Source of the DNA: Castellaniella sp.
GTDB lineage: Bacteria; Pseudomonadota; Gammaproteobacteria; Burkholderiales; Burkholderiaceae_B
Assembly (NCBI RefSeq): GCF_034675845.1
Contig: NZ_JAUCCU010000001.1
Coordinates: 124,001 to 188,000 of the forward strand
Length of the DNA: 64,000 nucleotides
Direction: 5' to 3'
A program made the translations under genes and the position numbers. Each line of letters begins with the position of its first letter. Position 1 is the stretch's first letter. Under the pieces are notes generated by a model. It was not told where the DNA came from, did not search any database, and saw only the letters and a program-made list of their open reading frames with translations. Of this stretch, positions 37,701 through 47,800 are shown one piece after another.

Positions 37701-40700
37701 GGTCTTGCCCTGGCACAAAGTGCCCAGCGAAGCCAGCTGTTCGTGATTGTCGTAGGTGTAAAACCCGCCTACCAGGCGCTTGCGCGTGGAATATGTCGTG
37801 CGTACCTGACCATCCAGCTGCACGGGCACACCGGCCTGGGGCTTGCCCTGGGCATTCACGGCCAACAAGCGGACTGTGGCAGTCTCGCCGCGCGACATCC
37901 AGCGGCCTGTCTGCAAACCCACCACCACCGCCGAAGGCCAGACTTGCGAGGTCTGGGAAACCGTCTGGATTTCACCATTGGGATCGGCAAACGAGGCCTC
38001 GAACAGCCAGGTCTGAGGCGTCTGAACTATGGGCAGTTGATCAAGATCGACCTGCGCCCTGCCCTGCGTATCCAGCTTTAGCGGGCGCTTGTCCACAATC
38101 AAGCGCCGCACATTGTCCGTCACCGTTTCTTCATCGTCCTGCGCGGCATCAGGCACCCCGAAACGGTAGTTGGAATAATCCACGAAATCAGGCACCAGCG
38201 GCTGCGCAACTGCCGACAAAGTAGCATCCAGATCACGCGCCGGGCCACCAGACAGCCAAGCCAGCTGCAAGTCAGCCTGAATCTGCGTCGGCGCAATCAG
38301 GGGATCGGCCAACTGATCGCCCTTCGCCAGGGCTTGATCGCCAGCAGGCAGTATTTTCAGCGAGCCAGTCAACAAGGGAAGCTTGAAGGCCTCGACCCGG
38401 AAAGACCCCGCCGACAGTGTCGGCACCCAGCCACTGTCATCATCCTGGGTTGCTGGCGGTGCCAGCTGGATCGCATATTGTCCCAGGCGCGCCGTGCGCG
38501 GGATTGCATAATTCTGCACCGCATACAACCCGCCGGTGGGGCTCAGTTGCCAGACCAGGGGCAGATGCACGACATCGCCCGATCCCTCGTGCACGATATC
38601 CACCGTGGCAGGTAGGCAGTCGGTGCGGCCAGCCGTCAGGCAATCCGTGGGCGGATTGTTCAGCCCACGGCTGGTCAAGTCGCGCAAAAACAGCTTCATG
38701 GACAAGGTCTCGCCGGCGCGCAATAAAGACCGATCCAGCACCGCATGGGCCACCTGATCAGGCACCGCCGTGCGGCTGGCAGATACATCAAAACGCCAGG
38801 GCTGAATGCCCTCGTCCCAACTGGACCAGGCAAAGGAAAAATCAGCCTGCCCATGCGCCGCCGGATGTTCCGCCGCCACGCGGGCCGTGACAAACACCCC
38901 GGATTGCCCGGTGCCCTCGCAGTAGTCTTCCACCGGCACTGCACCTTCCGAGTGCCACAGCCCCTGCGCATCGGTCACGCCTTGACGCAGCCTGGTCCCA
39001 TCGCAACGCAGGATGGCGACTCGCGCATCCGCCACCGGCAGGCCGCTGTCCAGCGCCGTCACCCACACCAGGGCATCCTCCCGGCCAGTCTTGATGTTGA
39101 CCGCCAAATTGGTCACCAACACGGCCGAGCGCACGTACATGGTCGGATCTGGCTGCTGTTTTGTCACCAGCAAATCCGCACCGAGGCGGGGCGAAGCGAC
39201 TTCCAGGATGTGCAGACCAGGACTGCTGACCGGCACGCCGATGATCTCGATATCCTTGCCAGCGGCATCCTGCAGCCCCGGCAAAGTCAGCGATTGCGTT
39301 GTATTTTGAGGACCGAAGATCGAGCGCGCCCGCACATCGATCAGCGGCTGATTCTGCTCGTCATACTGCATGGGGCGTCCGGCCAGCACATCGGCGAACT
39401 GCCGTGCCGTGAGCAGCCCATCCTGCAGGCGCTGAACCTTGGCCAGCCATTGCAGCGCTTGTACGTCGTCCGTCGTGACTTGCTCATTGACCTGTCCAGC
39501 GGAAATCAGCAGTTCCTGGGTGCGCAGATCAGGCTCTACCCGACGCAAGGCCAACGGCACCAAGGCCGGCAAGCCCTGAGCAGGCGTACCCTCGGCAAAG
39601 CGCTCGATGATGCCAAACGGCCCCGACGCGAACTTGACCAATGGCGGCATGGCCGCAATGGGAATATCCAACGGAAAGCGGTTGGCATTCATCAAAGGCC
39701 GCTGAATGTCGTCGTGAAACCCCTGGGGCAGCACCAGGCGCAAAGTAGAATTTTCAGCGAAGGGCGCAGGAAAAGTCAGGTTATAGACCGCCTCAGGGCC
39801 AGGACCACCATCACTGGACGCCCGGGCAGCCTTCGGCCCCTGGGAGGTTTCCAATACAACCTGATCCGCCAACGCCCGAGGCACCGGCGTGGAAAAAACC
39901 AGATCAATCGGATACAGCGGCGAGCAAGGTGCCTGGGCATTACTGCGCGTGCAGCTCATGGTGGCCTGAAACGGCGCCTGAACCTTGAAATCCTGCGCCA
40001 GCACCGTACTGCCGACTACCCCTGGCTGCTTGCCGATATCCGGGGTTTTAACCCCTGGCCCCACCACCAACCGCACCTGGGCGGCGGATGGCAAGAGGCG
40101 CTTGCATTGCAGCAAGGCTACTTGGGAGTCCTGATCCGCATCCCGGAGACCGATGGCATGCAGGATCTGGCTGCGCGCATCACCCTGGACCAAGCGCATC
40201 GGGACGGATTCGCCCAGCCCCTGGACTTCGCAATGCGCGTGTTCAATCAGAGAGCGATCATCGATCGGGGCATTGAAGCGCAGTACAAACACCTGGTCTT
40301 CGGTGATTTCATCACCCCAGGGGCGCACCAGGCGCGCCCTGGGTCCATCCGTCGTAAAGTGGTAATCCTGGGCGCGCGTCAAGGGCTGCCCCCGCAGATC
40401 GCGGAAATCCGGATTCGGCTCTGCCTGGCAGGAGATGGCCCCCGACAAGGGGCGCTGAAAGTTATAGACCCAGTGCTGCGGGTCCACCCATCGACCCGAG
40501 CCAGCCACCGCCCCGCTGTCGCATTGAATCAGGTATGGATCACGCGCCAGGTCATCACCCAGCGCAATCGCCGGCGCATCAAAATCCACCTGAACCTGCT
40601 GAATGCGCGCCATTGCACCCTGCGGGGTAAAACCCACGACCTGGGCCGCAGAGGCCAACGCAACCCAGCACCAAGCCAGGCTCATCAACATAAGACGAAT

Positions 40701-40715
40701 TGAAGTCAGGCGCAT
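34724..40715 (-). pseudogene. Bacterial alpha-2-macroglobulin, frameshifted near the C-terminus
   Basis: A very large periplasmic protease-trap protein (1996 residues if the frame is repaired). It has a signal peptide (LMSLAWCWVALASAAQ) without a lipobox. Macroglobulin-like domains include AVLVTNLAVNIKTGREDALV and AYVSVLAVRG-type segments. The intact thioester motif is YPYTCVEQLSAKAIGM near residue 1530. At 34978-34986 a run of nine Cs (nine Gs in the coding strand) shifts the frame; with eight, GGLGGDSLIATQGESADQSY continues to the natural end at 34724, which overlaps pbpC. As written, the protein ends at 34752 with about 75 aberrant residues. Confidence 0.88.
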
Positions 40716-40895
40716 AATCGGTATCCGGCTGAATAGATAGGTGAACGGCCTCACCCCATGGGCGCGACAGCCCATCGTCTGGTGATGCAGGCAGGTTACC
40801 ATCCCCCGGTCACGACCACCAGATGGAGCCACCGGAATCTTGTGCGATAATTGCCGTCTTCTCGGTGACCGATCATAGACATCGGTGCCACCTGG

Positions 40896-40974
<79 letters not shown>

Positions 40975-41152
40975 ATTTTATGCGGCTTTCCAAGCATCAG
41001 CCAGAAAATGAAAATTTCGTGTCGGGGGAAAACTTGACACGCTAAAACGCCCCCGCCCCTCATGGCCCGCCACAGCGCGGGCTTGTAAATAGTCCCGCAC
41101 TGTTCCATCCTATTAGCATGGAGCGCTTAAGACCGCACTCTACTGCCTTTTT

Positions 41153-41374
41153 TCATTCGCTAGGCAGGCGCTCTATCGCTGGATAAAAGCGCGTATTTTC
41201 TTTCACGATTCGCGAATGAATCATTTTTAACGTGACATTTGCTTCATCACGAAATTTCTGAGGATGAGCGGCCAATGCCGCCCTAACCACGCACATGATT
41301 CCCAAGGATGTTATGGCGCAGTGCCGAGAAAAAGCGTCGGTGATCTCCGATAAGCCAAAAAGCGCAACGGGCAT
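41153..41374 (-). CDS. Small hypothetical protein, uncertain
   Basis: A 73-residue frame. Its C-terminal half (MIHSRIVKENTRFYPAIERL) faintly resembles the second helix pair of hemerythrin-like HHE proteins, where a KEN/EE-x3-P pattern recurs, but the first metal-binding half is absent. It may be a fragment of a longer lost gene, or not a gene at all. Confidence 0.25.
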   Translation of the reverse strand: MPVALFGLSEITDAFSRHCAITSLGIMCVVRAALAAHPQKFRDEANVTLKMIHSRIVKENTRFYPAIERLPSE

Positions 41375-41577
41375 CGTCTTGATCGCTCTGGTATGGATCG
41401 CTTGTGCGGCAGGCGCCCTATTTCTTTGGCTGTAGTGCTCGCACGTACCCTTGCAGCCCGTTTACCTGGTCGGCCCACCGTGCAGCGAATCATAAAGCCG
41501 CTCACACGTCAGTCCTGCGCGCCGAAGCGCGTCAGCATATCGGCTGATGCCCCGGTCAGCTTCGTCCATCCCGCTGA

Positions 41578-41745
41578 GCAGCCCGACAAGCAGTGCGTGG
41601 CCCCCAGAAAGCGCCAACCAAGGTGCAGGTCACTATTCGGTTTGACCCGGATGTGCTGGAAGGGATGCGTGCCACTGGGCGGGGATGGCAAACCAAGGCG
41701 AATGACGTTCTGCGTGACTGGCTGCGCGAGCATCGCCATTCATAG
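41578..41745 (+). pseudogene. BrnA-type antitoxin fragment
   Basis: In the frame ending at TAG 41743-41745 the translation includes KVQVTIRFDPDVLEGMRATG, then RGWQTKANDVLRDWLREH. This is the ribbon-helix-helix C-terminus of BrnA antitoxins (family pattern: IRLDxDVLxxxRxTGxGWQTRxNxxLRxWL). The frame is closed by a TGA at 41575 and has no ATG; upstream sequence in other frames does not give a clear N-terminus, and no BrnT toxin is recognisable. I read it as a decayed antitoxin gene, though a GTG start at 41593 could give a 50-residue protein. Confidence 0.55.
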
Positions 41746-41818
41746 GCAGCTTGCTGCATGCCATAAAAAAATCGCATCATGCTATCAACTCTACTCTCAT
41801 CCACGCGGGTTTCCGCGC

Positions 41819-43738
41819 TCAGCCCACCGACGCCCCGTAGACCCAACTGCCTATGGTCAGTGTTTCTTTGTCACCAACTACCGTGAAGTGCAGTTCGTAC
41901 AGATCGCGTCCGGCGTTGGCGGGAATCTTGACCGCCATGCCGGCGCGGTCGTCAGTCAGCGGGGCCAGCAACTGGTATTCAGGCGAGCCGTCGTCGTAGC
42001 TGCTGTTACGCACCAGAATGTAGCCCGGAAGTTCGGGCAGGCTGTTCAGCGTGGCGTAGGGTGTGCCGTTCAAGGTGGACGGAACGGTCGCCGGGGATTC
42101 GTTGATGACGGTCCAGGTCTTGCCCAACCGTGTCTGCCAGGCGGCGTTCAACGGGGCCAGCGGAAGCAGTTGCTGCCCCATGGGCAAGGTGGTTTCGTTG
42201 TAGCCAGCACCAAACAGAGGACCACGCAGCATCAGGTAGCGGTAGCGGTAGGCTTGTCCGTTCGTGTCGGTGCCGGATACGACCTCGAAGCGGTAGCTGA
42301 TGGGGGCATCGCCGCTCCACCACCAGCCATCGCTGCGGTAGCTGTAACTGACACCGCCGTTCATCGCTTGCCAATCGCTGCCGTTCCAGGATGAGAGCGA
42401 GAAACTGCCGTCCTGGTTCGCGGTGACGCGCATGGGCTGGTTATAGTTGGCGTAAACACCCACGACGTCGGTCAGGTCGGGGGATACCGCCACAGGTGGC
42501 GCAGTATGGGCGATCAGCGGCGGCAGGGTGCGTATCGAACCTTCCTCGACCAGGGCGCGCAGCAGCACGCCTTCGGCCAGCGCGCCGGCGCGATAGGTGT
42601 CGGAGCGTTGTGAATCGCCCGTATTGCCGATCACCGCCAGGGCCAGCCGCTGGTCCGGCAGCACATAGAAGTCGCTCGAAAAAAACGCTGTGGCACCGTT
42701 CTTCTGCCAGGCCTGAACGCCGGCCGCTGCCAGACCGGGATGCCGCACGCTGTCCCAGCCAAGCCCCCACACCCATTGCGGCGCAGGATTGATGATCAAG
42801 CTTCTGGTCTGATCGGTGCCCATCTGCGCGATGCCGTCCGCCGACACGATGTGCCGCGACTGGTAGATGCCCCGCTCGAGGAATAGTCGCGCCAGTTTCA
42901 TCATGTCGCCCGGCGTGGTGGTCAGGCCTCCAGTGGCCAAAGGACTGACGAACTCCTGAGGATATTGTCGGCCACCAGAATAAGGCAGCGCAAATGAGCC
43001 GCCCACTGGTTCCTTCGTCAGAAAGCCAGAATCGGCCATGCCCAGGGGATCCAGCACGTTGGCCTGGATGAAGGAGGCGTAGTCCTGCTTGGCCAGGGCC
43101 GCCACCACCCGTTCGATCATCGTGAAGCCGTCATTGCAATAGACAGCCAGCATCCCTGGCAGGTGCTTCAGGTGTTGGTCGGCCAATGCTGCTTCGGCGT
43201 TGACCGCGTAGCCCGGGATGGGCTCGAAGGTGAAGGCATTGCGCATGCTGGTACCGGGCAGGCCCGAGGAATGCGAAAGCAGATGTCGGGTCGTGATCCG
43301 CGCATACTCCGGCGACAGCATGGTGAAGCCAGGCAGATAGCGCACTACCGGCACATCCAAGTCCAGCAGGCCACGGTCCCGCAGAATCATGGTGGCCAAC
43401 GCCGCCAGCACCTTACTGACCGAGCCGATATTGAAGCGCGTCTGGATAGTGGCAGCGGCGTTGTCCTGTACTGAAGTGCGCCCGAAGGCCTGCTGCCAGA
43501 CCACGGAGTCGTTCTTGAGCAGGGCAATCGAGACTGCGGCCACGTTACCGGGATCGCCTGCCAGGGCGCGCGCGATTTCCGTGCGGCCCCACTCGATGGT
43601 CTGCGAGTAGGTGGTGCGCGACTGACCGCCGTCCGCGTCGCAGCCAGGCAGAACCGTCGCCAACATCCCGGCAGCGCCGTAGCCCAGAAATTGCCGCCGA
43701 CTGGAGGACTGAGGACTCGTAAAAGGACAATATTTCAT
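41819..43738 (-). CDS. Exported beta-lactamase-class-C-type serine hydrolase
   Basis: A 639-residue hydrolase. The N-terminus has a twin-arginine motif (SRRQFLGYGAAGMLATV) followed by LPGC, a possible lipobox, so it is probably exported folded by Tat and may be lipid-anchored. The catalytic domain (about residues 60-390) has the Ser/Lys pair in RFNIGSVSKVLAAL and the Tyr in AVYCNDGFTMIER. The C-terminal 200 residues form a separate beta-rich domain (FSLSSWNGSDWQAMNGGVSY). The substrate may be an ester, D-amino peptide or beta-lactam. It overlaps the upstream MFS gene by 4 bp. Confidence 0.88.
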   Translation of the reverse strand: MKYCPFTSPQSSSRRQFLGYGAAGMLATVLPGCDADGGQSRTTYSQTIEWGRTEIARALAGDPGNVAAVSIALLKNDSVVWQQAFGRTSVQDNAAATIQTRFNIGSVSKVLAALATMILRDRGLLDLDVPVVRYLPGFTMLSPEYARITTRHLLSHSSGLPGTSMRNAFTFEPIPGYAVNAEAALADQHLKHLPGMLAVYCNDGFTMIERVVAALAKQDYASFIQANVLDPLGMADSGFLTKEPVGGSFALPYSGGRQYPQEFVSPLATGGLTTTPGDMMKLARLFLERGIYQSRHIVSADGIAQMGTDQTRSLIINPAPQWVWGLGWDSVRHPGLAAAGVQAWQKNGATAFFSSDFYVLPDQRLALAVIGNTGDSQRSDTYRAGALAEGVLLRALVEEGSIRTLPPLIAHTAPPVAVSPDLTDVVGVYANYNQPMRVTANQDGSFSLSSWNGSDWQAMNGGVSYSYRSDGWWWSGDAPISYRFEVVSGTDTNGQAYRYRYLMLRGPLFGAGYNETTLPMGQQLLPLAPLNAAWQTRLGKTWTVINESPATVPSTLNGTPYATLNSLPELPGYILVRNSSYDDGSPEYQLLAPLTDDRAGMAVKIPANAGRDLYELHFTVVGDKETLTIGSWVYGASVG

Positions 43739-45357
43739 AGTATTTCCGTATGCTCTTTAAGCGGTATATCGTCGCGCACAGGGACAGTCTGGCGTTCTAT
43801 CATGCGCCGTACGCGGGGTGAATCCTGGCCGCAGTGCAGGGCCAGCAAACGGTCGAACACTTCGGCGTCCGCCTGCGTGCGACGCTGATGATGGCGCACG
43901 TATTCCACCCAGGTCGGCACATGATAGCTTTCAGTCCAGATGGCCGGGTTTTCCAGGTCGCGCAGCAGCGACCACTGCCGCACACCATCGCGCAAGCGGA
44001 TGCGGCGCCGCTGCGCCATCAAGGACAGAAAGGCATCGATGTCCCGCTGCGCAATCTCGTAGTCCACCATGATCATGATGGGACCGCTGCGCGGGCGTAA
44101 ATCCAGTTTCAGGGTGGGTTCATTGAAACGGCCTGCGGGGTCCAGACTAAGCTTGCTGAATTCGGGCAATACATAGCGCAACCCCACCGCTGCCCCGAAT
44201 ACCAATACCCCCCCTGACGCAATCAAGGCACCGTCCGTCCCGTAGGCTTCGGCGCTGACTCCCCAGAGCCAACTGCCCGCCGCCATGCCACCGAAGGTCG
44301 CCGTCTGATAAAGCGACAGCGCGCGCCCCACCACCCACCGCGGAGTGGATAGCTGCACGGTCACGTTAAAGAGCGACAACGCCAGCACCCAGCACGCGCC
44401 TGCGGGCAATACAGCCAAGCAGCTCAACCACATTTGGCGACTCAGCGCGAGCGCCACGGCGCTGCAGGCAAAGATCAAGAAGCTCGCGCGCACGATGCTT
44501 TCGTTGTTCCAGCGATCGCGTACCCGGTCGTTCAACAAGGCACCGCAGATAGCCCCCACCCCAAAACAGCCCAGTATGATGCCGTACGAGAATGCGCCGC
44601 CGGCCACTAGATCACGCATGACCAAGGGCAGCAGGGCCAGGACCGACACTGCTGCAAGCCCAAAGATAAAGCTGCGGCACATGACCTTCAGCAGATTGGG
44701 CGACATGCTGATGTAGCGCAACCCCACCCACAAGGCGCTGCCAAAGGGTTCGCGCGGCAGCGTGCTGGCCGTGCGTTGCGGCTTCCAGCGCGCCAGCGCC
44801 ACGATCAGCGCAATATAGCTGACCGCATTCACAGCAAAGGCAAATGCGGCACCGGCGAGCGCCACGATCAGCCCCCCCACAGCCGGGCCGACGCTGCGCA
44901 TGAGGTTGTAGCCCACGCTGTTCAGCGTGACGGCGCCCGGAAGGTCCTCGCGCGGGACGAGGTCTCCCATCGACGCCTGCCACGACGGATTATTCAGCGC
45001 CGTGCCACAGCCGATAAAAAACGTGAAGGTCAACAACAGCCATGGTGAAAGCAGCCCCGCCACGGCGAAGATGGCCAGCACAGCCGATACCATCATCATC
45101 AGTATCTGCGCAACCAGCATGATGTTGCGGCGCTCGAAGCTATCGGCCAGCACCCCGGCCGCGAGCGAGAAAATCATGATGGGCAAGGCAGTGGCCGCCT
45201 GCACCAGCGCAACCATATCGTCCGAGGAGGAAATGGTCGTCATCATCCAGGCGGCGCCCACAGTCTGGATAAGGCCACCCAGATTGGACGCCAGCGTGGC
45301 CATCCAGAGCACACGGAAAGTGGGGTGCCGAAACGGCGCCAAGGGTGAAACGTTCAT
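43735..45357 (-). CDS. MFS exporter, EntS-like (MFS_3) family
   Basis: A 540-residue transporter with about 12 membrane helices. MFS_3 features are FRHPTFRVLWMATLASNLGG at the start, NPSWQASMGDLVPREDLPGA and LNSVGYNLMRSVGPAVGGLI. After the last helix comes a cytoplasmic tail of about 125 residues (MVDYEIAQRDIDAFLSLMAQ, DLENPAIWTESYHVPTWVEY), seen in relatives annotated as enterobactin-type exporters. It lies 28 bp after hppD and overlaps the serine hydrolase by 4 bp, so the three genes look like one operon. The exported substrate is unknown. Confidence 0.85.
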   Translation of the reverse strand: MNVSPLAPFRHPTFRVLWMATLASNLGGLIQTVGAAWMMTTISSSDDMVALVQAATALPIMIFSLAAGVLADSFERRNIMLVAQILMMMVSAVLAIFAVAGLLSPWLLLTFTFFIGCGTALNNPSWQASMGDLVPREDLPGAVTLNSVGYNLMRSVGPAVGGLIVALAGAAFAFAVNAVSYIALIVALARWKPQRTASTLPREPFGSALWVGLRYISMSPNLLKVMCRSFIFGLAAVSVLALLPLVMRDLVAGGAFSYGIILGCFGVGAICGALLNDRVRDRWNNESIVRASFLIFACSAVALALSRQMWLSCLAVLPAGACWVLALSLFNVTVQLSTPRWVVGRALSLYQTATFGGMAAGSWLWGVSAEAYGTDGALIASGGVLVFGAAVGLRYVLPEFSKLSLDPAGRFNEPTLKLDLRPRSGPIMIMVDYEIAQRDIDAFLSLMAQRRRIRLRDGVRQWSLLRDLENPAIWTESYHVPTWVEYVRHHQRRTQADAEVFDRLLALHCGQDSPRVRRMIERQTVPVRDDIPLKEHTEIL

Positions 45358-45385
45358 TATGCAGCCACCGTCCCCGAATCACCCA

Positions 45386-46465
45386 TTACTGGCTCTGGCC
45401 CAGCACCCCACGTCGAACCTGATCGCGCTCCATGGACTCGAATAGCGCCTTGAAATTGCCTTCACCAAAACCCTCATCGCCCTTGCGCTGAATAAACTCG
45501 AAAAAAACCGGACCCAGCACGGTTTCCGAGAAAATCTGCAGCAACAGCCGCACCGGCTGCTGACTGGTATCGCCGTCCAGCAAAATCCCCCGCATCTGCA
45601 GCTCGGATACGGGTTGACCATGACCCGGCAAGCGCGCATCCAGCATCTCGTAATAGCTGGCTGACGGTGCTGTCATCAGCGGCACGTCCGCAGCACGCAG
45701 GGCATCAATGGTGGCCAGCAAATCATCGCTGAGCAAAGCGACGTGCTGGATACCCTCACCGTTGAATTTCATCAAGAATTCTTCGATCTGCCCTGCCCCC
45801 TTGGAGGATTCTTCATTCAGCGGGATGCGGATCTTGCCGTCTGGTGCCGTCATGGCCTTGGAAGTAAGGCCGGTATATTCGCCTGAAATATCGAAATAGC
45901 GAATTTGCCGGAAATTGAACAGTTTTTCGTAAAACCCAGCCCAATATTCCATCCGACCCCGGTACACATTATGGGTCAGGTGGTCGATCAGATGCAGCCC
46001 ATGCCCAAACGGACGCCGATCCACCCCAGGCAGAAAACTGAAATCGATGTCGTAAATGGATTCCCCATCCTCGAAACGGTCGATCAGATACAGCGGCGCG
46101 CCCCCAATGCCCTTGATGGCAGGCAAGCGCAGTTCCATGGGGCCAGTGGGAATTTCCACAGGCTGGGCACCCAAGTCCAACGCCCGTTGATAGGCGTGAT
46201 GGGCGTCCTTGACGCGAAAGGCCAAACCACAAGCGGCAGGCCCGTGTTCGGCAGCGAAATACGCTGCCGGACTTTTGGGCTCGCGGTTAATGATGAAATT
46301 AATGGCGCCTTGTCGATACAACAAGACGTCTTTAGAGCGATGATGTGCAACCAGCGTAAAGCCCAACTTTTCAAACAGGGGCTCCAAAAAACCAGGCTCA
46401 GGCGACGCGAACTCTACAAACTCGAATCCCATCAGGCCCATCGGGTTATCAAACAATGCTGTCAT
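45386..46465 (-). CDS. hppD: 4-Hydroxyphenylpyruvate dioxygenase
   Basis: A 359-residue Fe(II) enzyme that turns 4-hydroxyphenylpyruvate into homogentisate in tyrosine breakdown. The first VOC half is MGLMGFEFVEFASPEPGFLE. The metal ligands are in LHLIDHLTHNVYRGRM (His), GIQHVALLSDDL (His) and GPVFFEFIQRKGDEGFGEGN (Glu). The ATG at 46465 is preferred; the longer frame begins at a TTG. No homogentisate dioxygenase lies nearby; the FAH-superfamily gene at 11 kb is distant and of another subgroup. Confidence 0.95.
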   Translation of the reverse strand: MTALFDNPMGLMGFEFVEFASPEPGFLEPLFEKLGFTLVAHHRSKDVLLYRQGAINFIINREPKSPAAYFAAEHGPAACGLAFRVKDAHHAYQRALDLGAQPVEIPTGPMELRLPAIKGIGGAPLYLIDRFEDGESIYDIDFSFLPGVDRRPFGHGLHLIDHLTHNVYRGRMEYWAGFYEKLFNFRQIRYFDISGEYTGLTSKAMTAPDGKIRIPLNEESSKGAGQIEEFLMKFNGEGIQHVALLSDDLLATIDALRAADVPLMTAPSASYYEMLDARLPGHGQPVSELQMRGILLDGDTSQQPVRLLLQIFSETVLGPVFFEFIQRKGDEGFGEGNFKALFESMERDQVRRGVLGQSQ

Positions 46466-46620
46466 GTTGGGTTCTCGCAAAGACAAGGTTATGCCGCAAA
46501 AATCCAGAGCGGCCTAGTTTGATCACATGAATCATATCGTGTCATAAAACCCAGTACTTCCACAATCACTGCATGACTGTCGCCCGGCGAGCCTTGCAAT
46601 CCAGCCCCTGCAGTCTGACA

Positions 46621-47355
46621 ATGCACGGCATGACAACAAAACCCGACTCTCAGATAGACAACACCTGCACCGCCATTGCGCGCATGCTGGGGGGTAGCCT
46701 GCAGGTGCTGAGCTTTCCCAGCGCCAGTCACGTCTACAACCCCTTGATCTATATGTGGTCGGCGCACCGGAAATACTTGCAGCGCCACGGCAGTCAGACG
46801 GGCCGGATCTTGCTGGTCGGGATGAATCCCGGTCCCTGGGGCATGACGCAGACTGGGGTGCCCTTTGGGCATGTCGCTATGGCCCGCGATTGGTTGGGAA
46901 TTGAGGAACCCCTGGGGGGCCCCCTGCCCGATCAGCATGAAAAATACCCCATCACCGGCTTTGCCTGCCACCGCAGCGAAGGCAGCGGCGACCGCTTCTG
47001 GGGCTGGGCACGAACGCGTTTCGGGCAGCCGGATCGCTTCTTTCAGGAAATCCTGGTCTGGAACTACTGCCCCTTGCTGTTTCTGCGCAATAACCGCAAT
47101 CTGGTTCCCGAGCACCTGCACAAAGCCGAACGCGAGCCGCTATTTGGCATCTGCGATGCAGCACTGGACGCCGTCATCCACGCAACCAGGCCGCGCGTGG
47201 TCATCGGTATCGGACGCTTTGCCCACGGTCGTGCCCAGGGTATCGTGGGCGATAGCGTGCCCACGGCGTACCTGTTGCATCCCAGCCCGGCCAATCCCTC
47301 GGCCAATCAAGGTTGGGCCGACATTGCCGATCAGACCCTGGCCCCCTGGCTGTGA
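46621..47355 (+). CDS. SMUG1-like single-strand-selective uracil-DNA glycosylase
   Basis: A base-excision repair enzyme of about 244 residues from the SMUG subfamily of uracil-DNA glycosylases. The first active-site motif is ILLVGMNPGPWGMTQTGVPF, with VWNYCPLLFL in the core and the second motif HPSPANPSANQGW near the C-terminus. The start is uncertain: ATGs at 46573, 46621 and 46630 are in frame, and neither of the last two has a clear ribosome site. It is followed by arsC after 73 bp. Confidence 0.88.
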   Translation: MHGMTTKPDSQIDNTCTAIARMLGGSLQVLSFPSASHVYNPLIYMWSAHRKYLQRHGSQTGRILLVGMNPGPWGMTQTGVPFGHVAMARDWLGIEEPLGGPLPDQHEKYPITGFACHRSEGSGDRFWGWARTRFGQPDRFFQEILVWNYCPLLFLRNNRNLVPEHLHKAEREPLFGICDAALDAVIHATRPRVVIGIGRFAHGRAQGIVGDSVPTAYLLHPSPANPSANQGWADIADQTLAPWL

Positions 47356-47428
47356 AGGCGTACAAAACCCCGGCACGCGTACTCTGTCTATACTTCAACA
47401 TTCGCATACTCTGAGCCATCCTGATTTC

Positions 47429-47779
47429 ATGACACCCATCATCTACCACAATCCGCTGTGCGGCACGTCCCGCAATACCCTGGCCCTGATCCAGGCAACA
47501 GGTGCAAATCCAGAAATCATCGAATACCTGAATACGCCACCCAGCCGTGAACGTCTGGTCGAGTTGCTGGGGTTGATGGGAATTTCCGCCCGCGAACTGA
47601 TGCGCGACAAAGGCGATCTGTATACCGAGCTTAATCTCGCCGACCCCGGCCTGACAGACGACCAGTTGATCGACGCCATGGTGGCCCACCCGATCTTGAT
47701 GAACCGCCCCATCGTCATCACCGCCAAAGGCGCACGGCTGTGTCGGCCATCCGAACTGGTACGAGATCTGCTGGACTAA
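47429..47779 (+). CDS. arsC: Arsenate reductase, glutaredoxin-dependent (ArsC family)
   Basis: A 116-residue thioredoxin-fold protein. The catalytic Cys is in YHNPLCGTSRNTLALI at about residue 10, with the family marks EIIEYLNTPPSRERL and HPILMNRPIVITAKGARLCR, which contains the Arg of the anion site. It reduces arsenate to arsenite using glutathione and glutaredoxin. It is followed after 21 bp by arsB, which fits arsenite export. No arsR regulator is nearby. Confidence 0.93.
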   Translation: MTPIIYHNPLCGTSRNTLALIQATGANPEIIEYLNTPPSRERLVELLGLMGISARELMRDKGDLYTELNLADPGLTDDQLIDAMVAHPILMNRPIVITAKGARLCRPSELVRDLLD

Positions 47780-47800
47780 GTCCCGATCAAAGAAACTTAC

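Larger units (their letters stand above)
40975..41818. other. Gene-poor stretch after the tRNA, holding remnants
   Basis: No convincing full gene lies in these 844 bp. A small hairpin, GCCCGC...GCGGGC, is at about 41069-41086. A minus-strand ORF at 41153-41374 and a BrnA-like fragment near 41578-41745 are listed separately. I saw no integrase and no repeat of the tRNA 3' end elsewhere in the window. Confidence 0.6.

Noticed and set aside
38745..40703. A 652-codon open frame antisense to the macroglobulin gene
   Set aside because: It lies opposite strongly conserved coding sequence and reads as Arg/Gly/His/Gln-rich material with no domain. GC-rich codon bias on the real strand explains the missing stops.
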